Below are positions 1-11,434 of a DNA stretch of 64,000 nt, piece after piece; positions within the stretch are counted from its first letter, which is position 1, and each line of letters begins with the position of its first letter. The stretch lies in NCBI GenBank assembly GCA_035222895.1, contig JAVYIG010002513.1, positions 1 to 64,000 of the forward strand, read 5' to 3'. Made by a program: the position numbers and the translations under genes. The notes under the pieces were generated by a model. It was given only the letters and a program-made list of their open reading frames with translations. It was not told where the DNA came from and searched no databases. The stretch is from Strongylocentrotus droebachiensis. Lineage: Eukaryota > Echinodermata > Echinoidea > Camarodonta > Strongylocentrotidae.

Positions 1-176
1 CACCCCCCCTCTCTCTCCTCTCTCTCTCTGTCTCTCACACTCTTTCTCTCCCTTTCACTCCCTCTACCTCACTCCCTCTCTCTCTCTCTTTCTCTTTCAC
101 TCCCTCTGCCTCACTCCCTCTCTTTCTCTCTCTGTGTCCGACACCCCCCTCCCCCTCTTCTCTCTCTCTCTCACAG
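1..176. repeat. CT-rich simple repeat
   Basis: The stretch is almost pure CT/CCT with short C runs. It has no coding signal. It is a degenerate pyrimidine microsatellite that continues off the left edge of the window. Confidence 0.85.
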
Positions 177-307
177 AAGAAATGTGATGTGTAAACTACA
201 CTTAATGTCACCATAATATTTCATTTTTAACTGCCACAGTTTACAGCTATATACATGTATGTGAACAAAGCTAATAAATCAAGTGACAACAATGAAAATA
301 GGAAACG

Positions 308-557
308 CTCATAGGCAGACGCGTACGCAGGGGGGGGGGGGGGGGGTTTGGGGTTAAAACCCCCCCCCCTCATTTTTGTTTATGTGAGTATATTGGAGCA
401 AGACCCCCACCCTTTGTTTTGTTTTGTTAATACCCCCCCCCCCCAACGGAGCAAAATGTCAAATTTTGAACCCCCCCCCCCCCCCCCCCCGCTTATTCAG
501 CGGCTGGCTGAGTCGTTGCAATTTTTTGGGGATAAAAAAAAAAAAAAAAAAAAAAAA
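308..557. repeat. G/C/A homopolymer-rich repeat with hAT-like end
   Basis: The region begins with a motif resembling CAGACGCGTACGCAGG followed by a long G run, then several C runs of 8-20 bases and an A run of about 20. Similar 'CAG-GGCG-GATCC-AGG + G-run' ends recur through this window (near 9.9, 15.4, 46.6, 50.6 and 57.25 kb), so this is probably one end of the same non-autonomous DNA-transposon family. The open frames here are products of homopolymers and are not genes. Confidence 0.5.
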
Positions 558-2175
558 GGTGTCCTCTTACCCTCCCTATGTTTGTATATGTTCAAGTTTA
601 TTCAAGGATTCAACAAAGGCCTCGATTCAACCAGCCTACCTTTCATTCTTGAGTTACCCATAAAACATGAAATTTACAAGGGAAGGGGTATTAGTAACAA
701 GTACATATTGCCCCAAGATAAAAGCCAATTAGTAGGTCAAGGGTTGAAATTTGGCACTACATTTTCACTGAACTCTGTAAAGGCTGACAGGTTATGGCAA
801 GGTAGAATATCAAAACATCCATCAATTTCCCAACGGGAAACCAAAAGGGCCTTTGTATTCAAATGAAGTGTCTAAATGTGATTCAAATAAAGTGCGGAAT
901 GTGTTTCAAATACAGTAACCTCACAGCATTATGTTGACAATTCCTTCCAATATCTTTCAATGCAATGGGCCGTTGTCGTTGCAATGCAATCAAATTGAAT
1001 GCACACGTCTCGGTGGAGTGCCTGCCTTGATGCAAATCATTTTTTTCATCTGTTCAATACAAATAATTGTAATTCAAAGACAGAATGCAAATTGCATGCA
1101 TTGTGTGTTGATAGGTAGGAAAATGATCTATTGCATGACCATGACTCGAGTTTCACTACAAGAACCCCTTGAAATTCAATCAAATTCTAAATAATGCTGG
1201 TACAACGCTGGACAATTTTTTTTTTCTTCTTTTTTTCTACTTGTATTATGAATATTATACATCATCAAATAGCAAACAAGCAAGCAAAAACACATCAAAA
1301 CATAATATGTTATTATATATACAGGGACAACCCAGTTTCTATATGCAAAAGGCTAAATAAAAATTAAATGAAAATAAATGGAAGCAGTATGACAGACAGC
1401 ATGTCAGGTTTGTTTTTAACAATAGGCAAGTTTTAGCATCTACCAGGTTTAACTAGATAATTAATATAACATCGAACTTGGAACTCAATCATTTTAACTA
1501 ATGCTTTATATTTTATTTAGTATCAATTATTATTCCCACAGACTTGAATACAGGAGAGACCCAGTGAATATTGGCATTGGGCTAAAAATATGAAATAAAG
1601 AATGAAATTTCTGAAAACAGCCAAAGCCTGTATGACAGGTATCTTTGACCTAGAGTGAATGGATTGTAGGAGATCAAGGGATACACGCAAGATTGGAATG
1701 TTAATCCATGTGGATTTCAGTAAGATTCAAATCGACTGCAAAATTTGTTATTATTGCAAAAAGTGACCTAAATATTTTTGAAAATATGATTGATGTTTGA
1801 AGTGATATTCTCATCATATTGAGAGTGATGAGAACTACTCATTCACTCGTAGATGTTTTTTATTAATTTTGTTTCAGTTATTTTTTCTCTTCCAGGTACA
1901 ACAATAAGGGATAGAGCAACGTCAAACTGCGCTGCTCAGTGGCTGCCGGGCTCACGATCAATTGGGCAAAAAGAAATTCCATTTTCGGTAAATAAAATTT
2001 GGAGTGGAGTTTAATAAAAGATTATTATTATTATTATGTATTTCTGATATTACTTGAGATTGTTCTTAATGACTTTATCAGAGAAGAAGCTCGAAAACTT
2101 CCCTATCTATACCGCTATTCTTGTTCTCTTTCTACTTCTTCTTCTCTTCCTTCTCTATAGCATTGACGTGTGGCT
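558..2175. other. no gene recognised
   Basis: AT-rich DNA with no supported coding region. A CAAGTTTATTCAA-like string near 593-606 resembles the antisense tails of LINEs elsewhere in the window (61.06 kb), so part may be LINE 3' sequence. Short open frames here have no recognisable domains. Confidence 0.5.
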
Positions 2176-2335
2176 TCCATTCTCTCTTGCTCTCTTTCTC
2201 ACTCTCTCTCTCTCTCTCGCTTGCTCTCTCTCTCGCTCGCTCTCTCTCTCTCACTTTCTCTTGCTCTTTCTCTCTTGCTCTCTCTCGCTCTCTCTCGCTC
2301 TTTCGCTCACACTCTCTCTCTTGCTCTCTCTCTTG

Positions 2336-2366
<31 letters not shown>

Positions 2367-2390
2367 GCTCTCTCCCTCTTTTTTTTTCTT
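2176..2390. repeat. (CT)n microsatellite
   Basis: About 200 bp of TCTC/TCGC/TTGC-interrupted CT repeat. Serine/leucine-rich frames read from it are artefacts of the repeat. Confidence 0.9.
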
Positions 2391-3118
2391 CTTCAAATGC
2401 ACCATACTGTTATTTCATCCCTTACGTAGTTGTTTATTTTGCTTTTCTTTCTTTCCTACCCATTCCTTGTCTCCTTCATTTTCCTTATTGTCCTTCTTGT
2501 TTTTATTTCTCCTTCTCCACCTTTGCACTTTTCCTTTAAACTGTCTTCAATTTTTATTCCATTACTCCTCTCCTTTTCCATCATTATCACATGTGTCACA
2601 GAAAATGACAAAGTTGTACATGAAGCCCTTCACAGCTACATGTATTTGACAGAGTATTTGTTCAGTACGATCATACCAGTATTTGCGCATGATAAACAAC
2701 AATCACCTCAACAAATCCCATTTACTAGCTCATAACCCTGTGTGTTAATAAAATCAAATTCACCGTGTCAACACCTGCCCAATTTATCAAGACAAACATT
2801 CCTTTGGAATAGATCAAAACCTTTTGAATAGATCAAAACCTTTTGGAATATATCAAAACACATTCCTTCTGCAATATCAGATTTTGTTGAAATAAAAAGA
2901 CAGAGTCTGACCGCTGTATCCTAAAAAAACAAGTTACAGTATCTGTTTTGTAACAAGTATTTGTATGCAAACCACTTCACAAGTTCACTGATCAAGTTTC
3001 ACTTCACCATTTTGATAAAATTCTCATCATAGTATGAAGAAGTCAAATCGGTGCATAAAATATTATAAAGTGCGTCGCAGAAAAAAAGAAACTGAGAATT
3101 ATTGATGTTTTATCATAA
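2391..3118. other. no gene recognised
   Basis: Pyrimidine-rich then AT-rich sequence. A short local repeat of TTTTGAATAGATCAAAACC-like units occurs around 2808-2860. Nothing else is supported. Confidence 0.5.
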
Positions 3119-3606
3119 CTAAATCACAATTATAATCAATAAATGACACATATTTGTAAAGCTTAGATCTTTTCCATAATTTTATTAAACAAATTTGTTT
3201 TCACTGGATGCCTGCCATGGCAACAAACAGAGTTGACAAAAGACTGCATGGCTGATCGTGAAGTCTGCATGAAGTCTTTCGTCTTCTTTTTTGTTAGGGC
3301 AGGCAGGCAGTGGAACAAATTTTTTAAATAAAATTATGGAAATGCAAGCATTACTTTAAACAAACAGAACTCTGTTATTCCTGTCCAGTCATTTTTCCTG
3401 ATTGAGAAGTCATATGAAAGGGCAGAAAAAAGTGATCTCTCTGGAAATGTGATTTTCTCTTTGAAATTCAGATACGGTTCGCCAAATGAACATTTCTTCA
3501 AATTGTTTTTAATCACACATAAAAAATGCATCATATGAGTTGCATCAAATGAAAGAGGAGGATCTAAGCTTTAAATGTGTCATTTATTAGTTATAATTGT
3601 GATTAA
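3119..3606. mobile_element. MITE-like element with ~50-bp inverted ends
   Basis: The left arm (3119-3170) and right arm (3561-3606) are imperfect reverse complements. Both carry the core AATGACACAT...AAGCTTAGATC or its complement, and an inner inverted pair (AATTTTATTAAACAAATTTG near 3178 versus AAATTTTTTAAATAAAATT near 3317) follows. No transposase frame lies inside. The size (~490 bp) and lack of coding fit a non-autonomous DNA transposon. The family is not identified. Confidence 0.55.
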
Positions 3607-3734
3607 GTTTTTTGTTGTTGACTTGCTGAGTTTACATTTACATTTGCAATTTAATCTGTATTCTTTATGGTATATCATGTTTACTATTCACCATGTAATG
3701 ATGTTTTCATGTCTATGTAGTTTTATATGCATTT

Positions 3735-3830
3735 TTTTTATGCAGGGCCCCCAAGTATAACAGTTCATGTATCTCAACTACGGATGAGGCTACCCTGTTG
3801 AAATAAAATGAAATAAATAAAATAAATGAC
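3735..3830 (+). mobile_element. LINE/SINE 3' tail fragment
   Basis: The sequence GAGGCTACCCTGTTGAAATAAA followed by repeated AAATAAAATAAATG resembles the 3' tail of CR1/L2-like LINEs or the SINEs that borrow it. A similar GAGGCTTCCCTGTGT... tail ends the SINE at 27.3 kb. No coding portion is left. Confidence 0.4.
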
Positions 3831-3936
3831 TAAAAAATGACCTTTATCTGTCCATGCACAGATAATATTCATGAACTGAAGTATTGTCACCCTCTCAACA
3901 TATTACCGGTAATACAAATTTCAAGGATATACTTAC

Positions 3937-6927
3937 CCTCTTTTCTGATGCCGTGCTGACGTTGAACGCTTCCTTCAGATCCTTGAATGGCCTGTCTGGG
4001 TTCAACCTGGCTTTCAATGGCAAAGCAAAGAAAGGCTGGTATTCATATGAGTTCATAGTTATACATAATAACAAGCAGGGCCCCGGCTTATGGGAGCAAT
4101 ACTCCTCAGGGAGTGGAGATGGTGCACATTGTGCATGAATTGATCGGATGACTTGGGTAATTGTATCAGTAAATGGCTGAGACAGGGTATTTCGTATTGA
4201 ATGGAATATAAATCCAGCGCTCCGTCTTATAAAGAGTTGCGATTGATCCGAATCGATCACAAGTCCTCTAATCAATTGCAAGTTTTTAGTCTCCTCTCTC
4301 TTATGTACATACAATGTAGTTGCGATTGATATCAATCCCAACAAAAATGTTATAATTATATATTGTCATTGTACCTGCAGTTTCGCAAAAAAAGTATCAT
4401 TTGGTTTCAATATACAAAAGTTGTTTTTTATATCTAAACAAAATATGTCAATGAGGCCTAAAATAAAAACTTGTTGTATTGCCCTTTGCGACCAACCCCA
4501 AAATCTGAAAATCTACGGTTGGCATTTTTAAAAAGTTAAAAAAAAAAATGTTTTTAGATTTTTTTTGTTATAAATGAATAAAAAAATATGTATTTTGTTT
4601 GTTAAAATGGGATATAAATGCATAAAATCGAATTATTCCAACGTTCTCACTCGTGCAAACCATGGATAATTATAAGGTGAAAAAGATATCTCTGGAATGA
4701 TGACGCTGAAACACATGTATTAAAGCATTAAAAACTGAGAAATATCAGCCAAAAGAGGGCGGGGGAAAAAAAAACACAAAAAAAACAACATTCAAATCTG
4801 AAAAATATCGGCTCAAAGAGGGCGACAAAAAAAAGTAAAAAAAAAAAAAAAAAACTTTTCCGACCGACCGACCCATGTTTTGGCATCCAAAGGGCAATAC
4901 AACAAGTTCTTATTTTAGGCCTGATATTTCATGACTACAATATGTGTGAAAAGAGATTGTATACAAAAAAGAAGGATTTGGAGTTTCATGAGTTGACATT
5001 TGACCTTGGATGCACGATGTGTCACAACTACATGTATCTTTCTTAATGTGCTATGGTTCTTACCCTTCTCTTTCCAACTGGACGTAACCGTGGTTGACAT
5101 TTTCGGGCCTCACATATATCATCTTAGTCTCTAGAGGCAAGAAGAAGAACTCCTTCGAATAGGAAAAAGCATCTTTGATCTGAGATGAAAGACAGAATGA
5201 GCAACAGATCATGGGTTAAAGGTAAAGACCAGTATTGGAAACGCCCAATTTCAAAAAATGAAATGGAAGCTCTCATTACCAATCATGTGAAAGAATATGT
5301 TTTGACTAATACATGATGATAAACAAATTGCCGGGAAACCGCCTACTAATTGATATATTTGGTAAATTATTATATCTATTTGACTGTGAGAGATATAGGG
5401 TAGTCCCATATACATCTTTCTGTGTATAGTGCTTGTAACTTTACGAAGAATGGGCCAAATTTCTTATCATTTTGATGATTCCAGAACCTTGCAGATGCTA
5501 GATGCTAGATGATCAACCTTTTCTGATCGATTCCACACCGTTTCTTTCACAATGCAATCACATGACCAGAACTCTACTTTATCTTTAAGCATGATATACA
5601 AATGATCTATTTGATATTTTGATTGCTTTCTTTGTGTCTCTGCATGGTTGCCCGTTTGCAACACGTGCAATTTTGTTCAAAGCAAGATAGGCACCAATTA
5701 TTCATGATATGTACATGTAACAATCATGAACCATTCAAGTGGCTTTAAATTTCTAGTGTGGATTATATACTTTTGAGCTGGAACTGCAACGTTCTTCACA
5801 TTGGACGTTAGCAATGGTGAACTTGATACAGCTACGCATGTGTTTCTAGCTCGCAGTCCACTGAAGGCAATATCAACTATATCATGTTTATATAGGCAAA
5901 GATGAACCATATTGCGTATTTAATATCTGCCCAAGCGAGCGCGATATTACTTCTTCTTTGGTGTATACATGCTAAACCTTTTGAGCTGGATTTATTACCA
6001 AGTCCCTCAGAGAGGTCTTAAAGCGATCGGTCCCCTGATTGCTGACTTATAAACATAGACATGCTTTCTTAGCAGTCAGGTAAAACAAACAAACAAAGAC
6101 ATTTTCTATATCACCCTGTATGTAGTGATCTTTATTGTCACATGCCTGGCCATAAACAAATATTGACAGTAACGAAATAACAGACATGGAAAGGAAGATT
6201 ATTTTAGATTATTACCTGTATCAGACATCTGAGCAGTGGTTTTACAAAATCATATTACACTTCTTGTAATCCTAAAAGAGCTAATCAGTAAATATGAGAC
6301 CATATTACCCTCTCATGAAAAAGCCTATGGACTTTACGTTAACAAAAAACAGGAAATAAAGTCTCATATTCACCGCGCCATATTTTGTCATTTTCATTGC
6401 GCATCTAAATGCGTACGAGAACCTGCGCACTTTGCACGCACTCTATTGTGACGTAATATCACACCAAAAGCACACTCTTTGCAGTGTATCGAAAATTTCG
6501 TCAAGCACTGGATGCACAGTGCTGGTTTGACAAAGTTTCTTCAGTTCTTTGAGATTGTCATGGTTGATTTATGCATTTGCTTTAGATGTCTGATTTGGAT
6601 ATTAATACACATATTGACTGGTTTAACTTTCGTGAGAGTGTGAGACACCACATATATTGCCCTCACAAGACCCATATTGCCCTCGTCTTTGACTCGGGGC
6701 AATATGAGTCTAGATTGGGAAATATTATGTGGTATCTCCCTCAAGGCCAGTCCATATTATATAATTACCTTTTGAGCTGGAATCCCGAAGTTCTTGAGGT
6801 ACATGAAACCGATGGTAGTGAGAGCTTGATGTACATCATCAATGAGCTTCTGGAATCCTTCAGGATCTGGACTCTCACGATCCAAACTGTAAGCTGAAAA
6901 ATCGATGATAGGTACAGCATCCACCAT
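3937..6927 (-). CDS. 2-oxoglutarate/Fe(II) dioxygenase paralogue, first three coding exons (partial)
   Basis: Three coding exons on the minus strand match the complete + strand gene at 32.0-47.9 kb exon for exon. Exon 1 is 6927-6769 (53 codons, ATG at 6927-6925, donor GTAATT). Exon 2 is 5179-5064 (116 nt, ending in phase 2). Exon 3 is 4006-3937 (70 nt, LNPDRPFKDLKEAFN core, donor GTAAGT). They encode the N-terminal DIOX_N part of an isopenicillin-N-synthase-like non-haem iron dioxygenase (VPIIDFSAYS start). The exons with the HxD/H triad are not visible in the 3.9 kb to the left edge, so they lie beyond it or are lost. No stop or frameshift is seen. The acceptor just upstream of the ATG (CTTTCCAG) implies a 5'-UTR intron. 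Exon 1 protein is identical to the + copy, whereas exon 2 has 16 changes in 39 residues. Introns carry a MITE (4454-4922), older repeats and a SINE tail. Substrate unknown. Confidence 0.85.
4454..4922. mobile_element. MITE with AGGCCTAAAAT ends
   Basis: The ends are inverted repeats of about 35 bp: AGGCCTAAAATAAAAACTTG at the left and its complement ending ...TTATTTTAGGCCT at the right, followed inwards by TTGTATTGCCCTTTG. The interior is AT-rich with poly-A runs and two similar GAGGGCG-containing blocks. There is no coding. It lies in the second intron of the minus-strand dioxygenase paralogue. A partial copy is at 7003-7213. Confidence 0.7.
5222..5400. repeat. interspersed repeat shared with the 9.6-15.1 kb array
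   Basis: From the GTAAAGACCAGT motif through the GCCGGGAAACCGCC motif to about 5370, the sequence matches positions ~10690-10835 (and the other two copies) of the tandem array, with scattered differences. The match stops after ATATATTTGGTAA. It shows that the array unit is built partly from a dispersed element. Confidence 0.65.
5396..5640. repeat. interspersed repeat, copy 1 of 3
   Basis: This segment (ATACATCTTTCTGTGTATAG ... GATGATCAACCTTTTCTGAT ... AATGCAATCACATGACCAGA) recurs at 40399-40640 in the same orientation and at 31675-31800 inverted. The minus-strand translation also stays similar across copies (EFWSC-CIVKETVWNRSE), but this follows from DNA similarity and no gene structure supports it. 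It lies in the first coding intron of the minus-strand paralogue. Confidence 0.65.
5995..6100 (+). mobile_element. SINE 3' part (tRNA-derived family)
   Basis: The stretch matches the tail of the SINE at 38784-38986: AAGTCCCTCAGAGAGG...TTAAAGCGATCGG...GCTTTCTTAGCAGTCAGGT, ending in AAACAAACAAACAAAG. The tRNA-like head is missing, so it is 5' truncated, as LINE-mobilised SINEs often are. Confidence 0.65.
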
Positions 6928-7002
6928 GATGGCTGGCTGGAAAGAAAATCAGAATTATTCTTGTCAATTTTGACTTGCATGTAGTCTGTTTATATACTGT
7001 TG

Positions 7003-7213
7003 GTACTGTTATATCGGTCGGTCAGAAATCTTTTTTTCCCCCTTTTTTTTTCCCCTCTCACTTTGGGCTGATATTTTTCAGTTTTGAAAGCTTTCATATT
7101 TTTTTCTCTAAAAAACAGTTTTAAAAAAAGAAGACTTTTTTAAAAACCAGACCGTAGATTTCAAAATTTTTGAGTCGGTCGCAAAGGGCAATACAACATC
7201 TTTTTTTTAGGCC
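7003..7213. mobile_element. partial MITE, AGGCCTAAAAT family
   Basis: It carries the GGTCGCAAAGGGCAATACAA...TTTTAGGCCTAA end and the GGCTGATATTTTTCAG interior of the element at 4454-4922. The other end is degraded (TCGGTCGGTCAG near 7012). Confidence 0.6.
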
Positions 7214-7731
7214 TAAGTTACACATGGAAAAGACCCATTTGATGCATTTCGACTGTGTGGTTCCAAAATTCAAAATCCTTGATACACTGCAAAAGCCTGT
7301 AACACTATCGACTGAAATTAGCGATCACATGCAATACCGGTATCTCTGAGAGAATATAAAATGAAAAATTGGAAATGAAAAGTTAAAGTGCCATAGCTTG
7401 GCCATGGCTGGCTGCTAACAACACGTCTGTCAGTGATTGCCAGAACCAACATTGTGAACTCTCTTAACTACGTAAGGGCGCAGAATTTTTGTAATGTAAA
7501 TCGCACCTTAACTAATTATCATCAGGAACACATGGAAGGTAAGCAAAATCGATCACTCCGGTATCAAAATCTCATATTTTAGGTTAAATTCTTCACGGAT
7601 TTCAAGGTGCTTTGTATGAGAAGAAAGAAGAGTCCACTAGCAAACTCCGAAGCCAGTGTGCAATGGTCATCGGGTGCGGGAAGGGGTGTGATTTAGAAGG
7701 CATTTCAGATTTTGTTTCTAAAGCTTCAACC

Positions 7732-8304
7732 TAACTCCAGGAAGCTCCGACGCCGATGACAAAGGCGTCAAACAGCAGGTTGGGCGACATTATCTCAAAA
7801 TATGCAAAGGGAGTATTACGATTTTGACTTACTATGTTGCTCTACTCCTCTGGGCATCTTGCAGGCCACTTGACATTATAATTTGAAAAAGTCTTCGATG
7901 GGAAAAAGGGGGTGATTCTTTGTCCTACCCGACGATTCTTCCATGTTGTTTCGTCGATTCAACATGGCGAAGAAAAAGTATGCACGCAATCATATTTGCT
8001 GCGCCGCTACCGCGCATACATGTACATGTACATACTTTCTCTTCGCCATGTTGAATCGACGATACAACATGGAAAAATCTTCGGGGTAGGACGAACCCCT
8101 TTTTCCCATTGAAGACTTCTTCAAATAATAATTTTAAGTAGCCTGCGAGATGCCCAGAGGAGTCGAGCAACCTTAAGACAAAATTGTAATTATTCCCTTT
8201 GCATATTTTGAGATAATGTCACCCAACCTGCTGTTTGAATCGTTTTCTTATGCAGCCTCTGAAGCTCCGACGCTAAAGGCGTCGGAGCTAATTCCTGGAG
8301 TTAC
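7732..8304. mobile_element. foldback MITE with 8-bp target-site duplication
   Basis: The ends are TAACTCCAGG...CCTGGAGTTAC. The inner arms are long and imperfect: GAAGCTCCGACGCC, ACAGCAGGTTGGG, TTGCATATTTTGAGATAAT and TTCAACATGGCGAAGA with their complements, so most of the 573 bp folds on itself around ~8020. The octamer CTTCAACC flanks both sides (7724-7731 and 8305-8312), as expected for an 8-bp TSD of hAT- or P-type transposition. No transposase. Open frames in it are accidental. Confidence 0.75.
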
Positions 8305-9586
8305 CTTCAACCTTGACTAACTGTGCACAGCTGTGAGTACTAAAGTGAGCACGTACAACCAAAGGCGGTCAAGCATTCACAAAGTTCACACTGTTACCCA
8401 GCTGAGCTCCCTCCTCCTCCATTCCCAAATATGTGATGAACTGAATTATGAATACTGCCTGCAACACTAATTTTAATCTACATGATGATGATGATCTACA
8501 ACTTACAAACACTGGAAGAAGGAGCAATATCATTCACCCTTCTCCCAGTTGACACTCCAATTATGACAATCCTGATATGACCCAGCAAGCAAGATGCAGA
8601 TGTAAAATGACTATGGTGCAAGACCCGGAAGCTGGGACATCCCCCCCCCCCCCCCTTGAAGTTAGACCTGGAAGCTTGGCAGCTGGAGACGGCTTTCTTC
8701 CAGAAGCTTTGGTATTCAAGGTATTCAAGGTATTCAAGTTCACTTGTACGAGATTCATCCAAACCTTATCTCATCTCTTTCTTCTCAATAATTACTAATT
8801 GACCCGCTTGTGGGCAAAATGCATAGCAACATCCTGTTGCTGGCCTCCGACAAAAGCAGAGGGAGAAGAAAAAGAAGGATGGGCAATGCCATTATACAGA
8901 TATGCATCACTGCACTTTGCTGCCTGCTCATCACAAGGCCCAACGCCCGGCCGGCCAGGCAAGGCGCGGCTCAGTCGCACAGAAACAGTCACTCGCACTC
9001 ATTCAATCTCAATACATATTTCCAGCCAATTCCAGCTTACCTTTTAATCGTAGATTCACTGTCTTGACTGCTGGCTGTATTAATGGCACCAAAAAGAGTC
9101 TCACTCAGCTTTTATTTGAGTCAGTCAGTTTAGAAAATACGGGCTACCTCTAGCTGTCGATTCACATGACTTTTCCCGTGACTCTTACCTTGGCTAGGTG
9201 TTTGCTTATCACGCATTCAACCCCCCTTTTCGACCCTTGCAAGGTCAACCAGAATATATCCAGGCCAGCTGTTTGTGTATGTTATTGTTTTCACGATATG
9301 ATCTATTCTTACTCCCAGACAATATGAACTTGAGCTCTTCATATTATATGTGTTTTTGTGTTTATTTGTGTCTGTACAGTGTTAATGATCTTTTAATCTT
9401 TTTTAAATAATTATACATTTTCAGCACTTTTACAAAATTTACAAACGGTTCGAAAATATGAAAGGGCTACGTAGCAGACATAACTCCAAGCGACTTCTGA
9501 AGCAAAATCCGATTGCATGCAGACTGTGGTTGTATTTCAACGGAGGGGTTTAGGGGTTTAATGGGGGGGGGGGGGGGGGGGGGAGT
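8305..9586. other. no gene recognised
   Basis: Short frames overlap around 8.8-9.1 kb on both strands, but none shows a domain, splice structure or homology I recognise. A 10-bp tandem (GTATTCAAGG x3) is at 8710-8740. A 22-base G run sits next to the array boundary at 9563-9584. Confidence 0.5.
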
Positions 9587-11434
9587 GTCTAGTAGGGAAG
9601 ATGCTTTTATTTCTAGAATTATCAAAAGCGCTCCTTCAGGTTTCTTTTTTTTCTCATACTTAAATTTGACATTAATAAATTCCAATTTCGTTTGAATTGG
9701 TATCAAAGCTTAGATATTTTATTTCAGATGCCACCCAAATCATGGTGGTTCAAAGCTATCTCACTTCCATGCTACTTATATACAAAGGACCGGGGGGGGG
9801 GGGGAGCACGTCGCTGTTTTACAGTACATTTTTGGCGGATTTAGGGCTGATTTTAACACTTTTTTTGGCCGGGGCACGTGCCCCCTGTGCCCCCCCCCCC
9901 CCCCCCCTGGATCCGCCACTGTTACAGGCCACTTTTGGACAGGGCACTGTTTTCTCAGAAGGAGCGCTTGTTATAATTTTAAAAATAAAAGCAATGTATG
10001 TATCACTAAAGAATGATGTACAATACGTAATTCTTTAGTGAACACAGCATACATTGCTTTTATTTGTTGCAATTTATAAAAATTTTGTCATCAATTAATA
10101 ATTGCAACATTATTATGTACCGATAGGGTAATGCTCTGCTTAGTTTTGTTTATGTTTTTAATAAGCATACTTGTTGGCCTAATATGGTAAATTGGAAATA
10201 AAATTGAACTTGAATAAACTTGAACTTTCACCATTGGAGATGAAGAGGAAGACGATGTCCTCAAAACATCCGTCTATGTGTTTTCCTGCCTTTTCCGGCT
10301 GAAGGTCGTCGAGCCGTGATAAGTACGGTCAGCACCGTGACTGTGACACCCAAGTTTACTTTGTCCATGTAGGTTTGTTTTAAGAAATAAAGACCGTGTT
10401 AATCAAAGGTTAAGTATCGTTCTATTACACATTGAGTTTAACTATGTTTCCAGGAGTAGAATATTCTTTAATTTGTAAATAAATTGTAAATAAATGTTTT
10501 GCATTAGCTAGTAATAGGAACCTACATGTATATAATTCCTTAATATATTCTAGTCTATTTCAAGATAAGTTAGATTCTTGTTGATTGAGTATGAATGCCT
10601 GTGTGTGATGATATTGTTTGATTACTTGCTTCTGTAGGCCGACAGGTGGGGGAATAACAAACAAAATTCCTCTGCGCTAGTTTAATATATAGACCAGTTT
10701 TGGAAACACCCCCCTCTCAACAAATGAAATGGAAGCTCGTATTACCAATCATGTGAAAGAATGTGTTTTGACTAATACGAGATGATACAAATTTTGCCGG
10801 GAAACCGCCCACTAATTAATATATTTGGTAATCATATCGATCCGGCCTGGATAGATATCGCGAATACACTTCAACATTGAACATTGGGCATATATTTCTG
10901 CTTTTTGCGAATTTAGGTTGAAGTATTGCCATCTAAACCTCTGAAGGCAATATTTAAACGATATTGAATGGATATTTTGCGGAATATTTTGCACCCCAAC
11001 CCTTGAACAGCAATTTTACCACTACGGGTCTTTACCTTTAAATAATGATCCTCCCCACTCGATAATTTATTTTGTAGAAGATTGAAGGGACTGTCTCTGG
11101 CAAAAAAAAAGGATTAGATGTAAACTCATAGGTCTTTGACTTTGGGTTAGACATGCCCTTGGCATTGTAAAGTTACAATAACATAAAGGCACATTGTGAG
11201 GCATGATTGTTATCTTATGTTTATCCAGGGAGGTGAGACTCGACCACCTCTCTGGTTTATCTGTTAAGATTCTGGATTGGTCATCATATACGGTGTCATT
11301 GACCATTGACTTTCATACCGATGACTAAAGTTTAACTATTTATATGCACACAAATAATCTTTCTTTAAGTATGAGAAAAAAAAAGAAACCTGAAGGAGCG
11401 CTTTTGATAATTTTAGAAATAAAAGCATCTTTTA
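9587..11434. repeat. ~1.85 kb tandem unit, copy 1
   Basis: First of three head-to-tail copies. It starts at the GTCTAGTAGGGAAG string and has a right-arm hairpin sequence (AAGATGCTTTTATTTC...CTCATACTTA) at its left end and the complementary arm at its right end. The interior holds a G-run/C-run hAT-like segment ending CCTGGATCCGCCACTG (~9904-9920), a second inverted repeat (9985-10068), a LINE-type tail TTGAACTTGAATAAACTTGAA (~10205) and the dispersed repeat seen at 5222. Small recurrent frames (60-116 codons) shift between copies because homopolymer lengths differ, so they are unlikely to be genes. Confidence 0.9.

Noticed and set aside
348-866. 172-codon + frame with Pro and Lys runs
   Set aside because: It is built from C and A homopolymers and changes with their length. 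There is no domain and no splice evidence.
2054-2735. Several overlapping Ser/Leu-rich frames
   Set aside because: They are readings of a (CT)n microsatellite in all three frames.
8495-9153. Overlapping frames of 65-88 codons on both strands
   Set aside because: All are short, in conflict with each other, without domains, and interrupted by a C run. No gene structure is supported.
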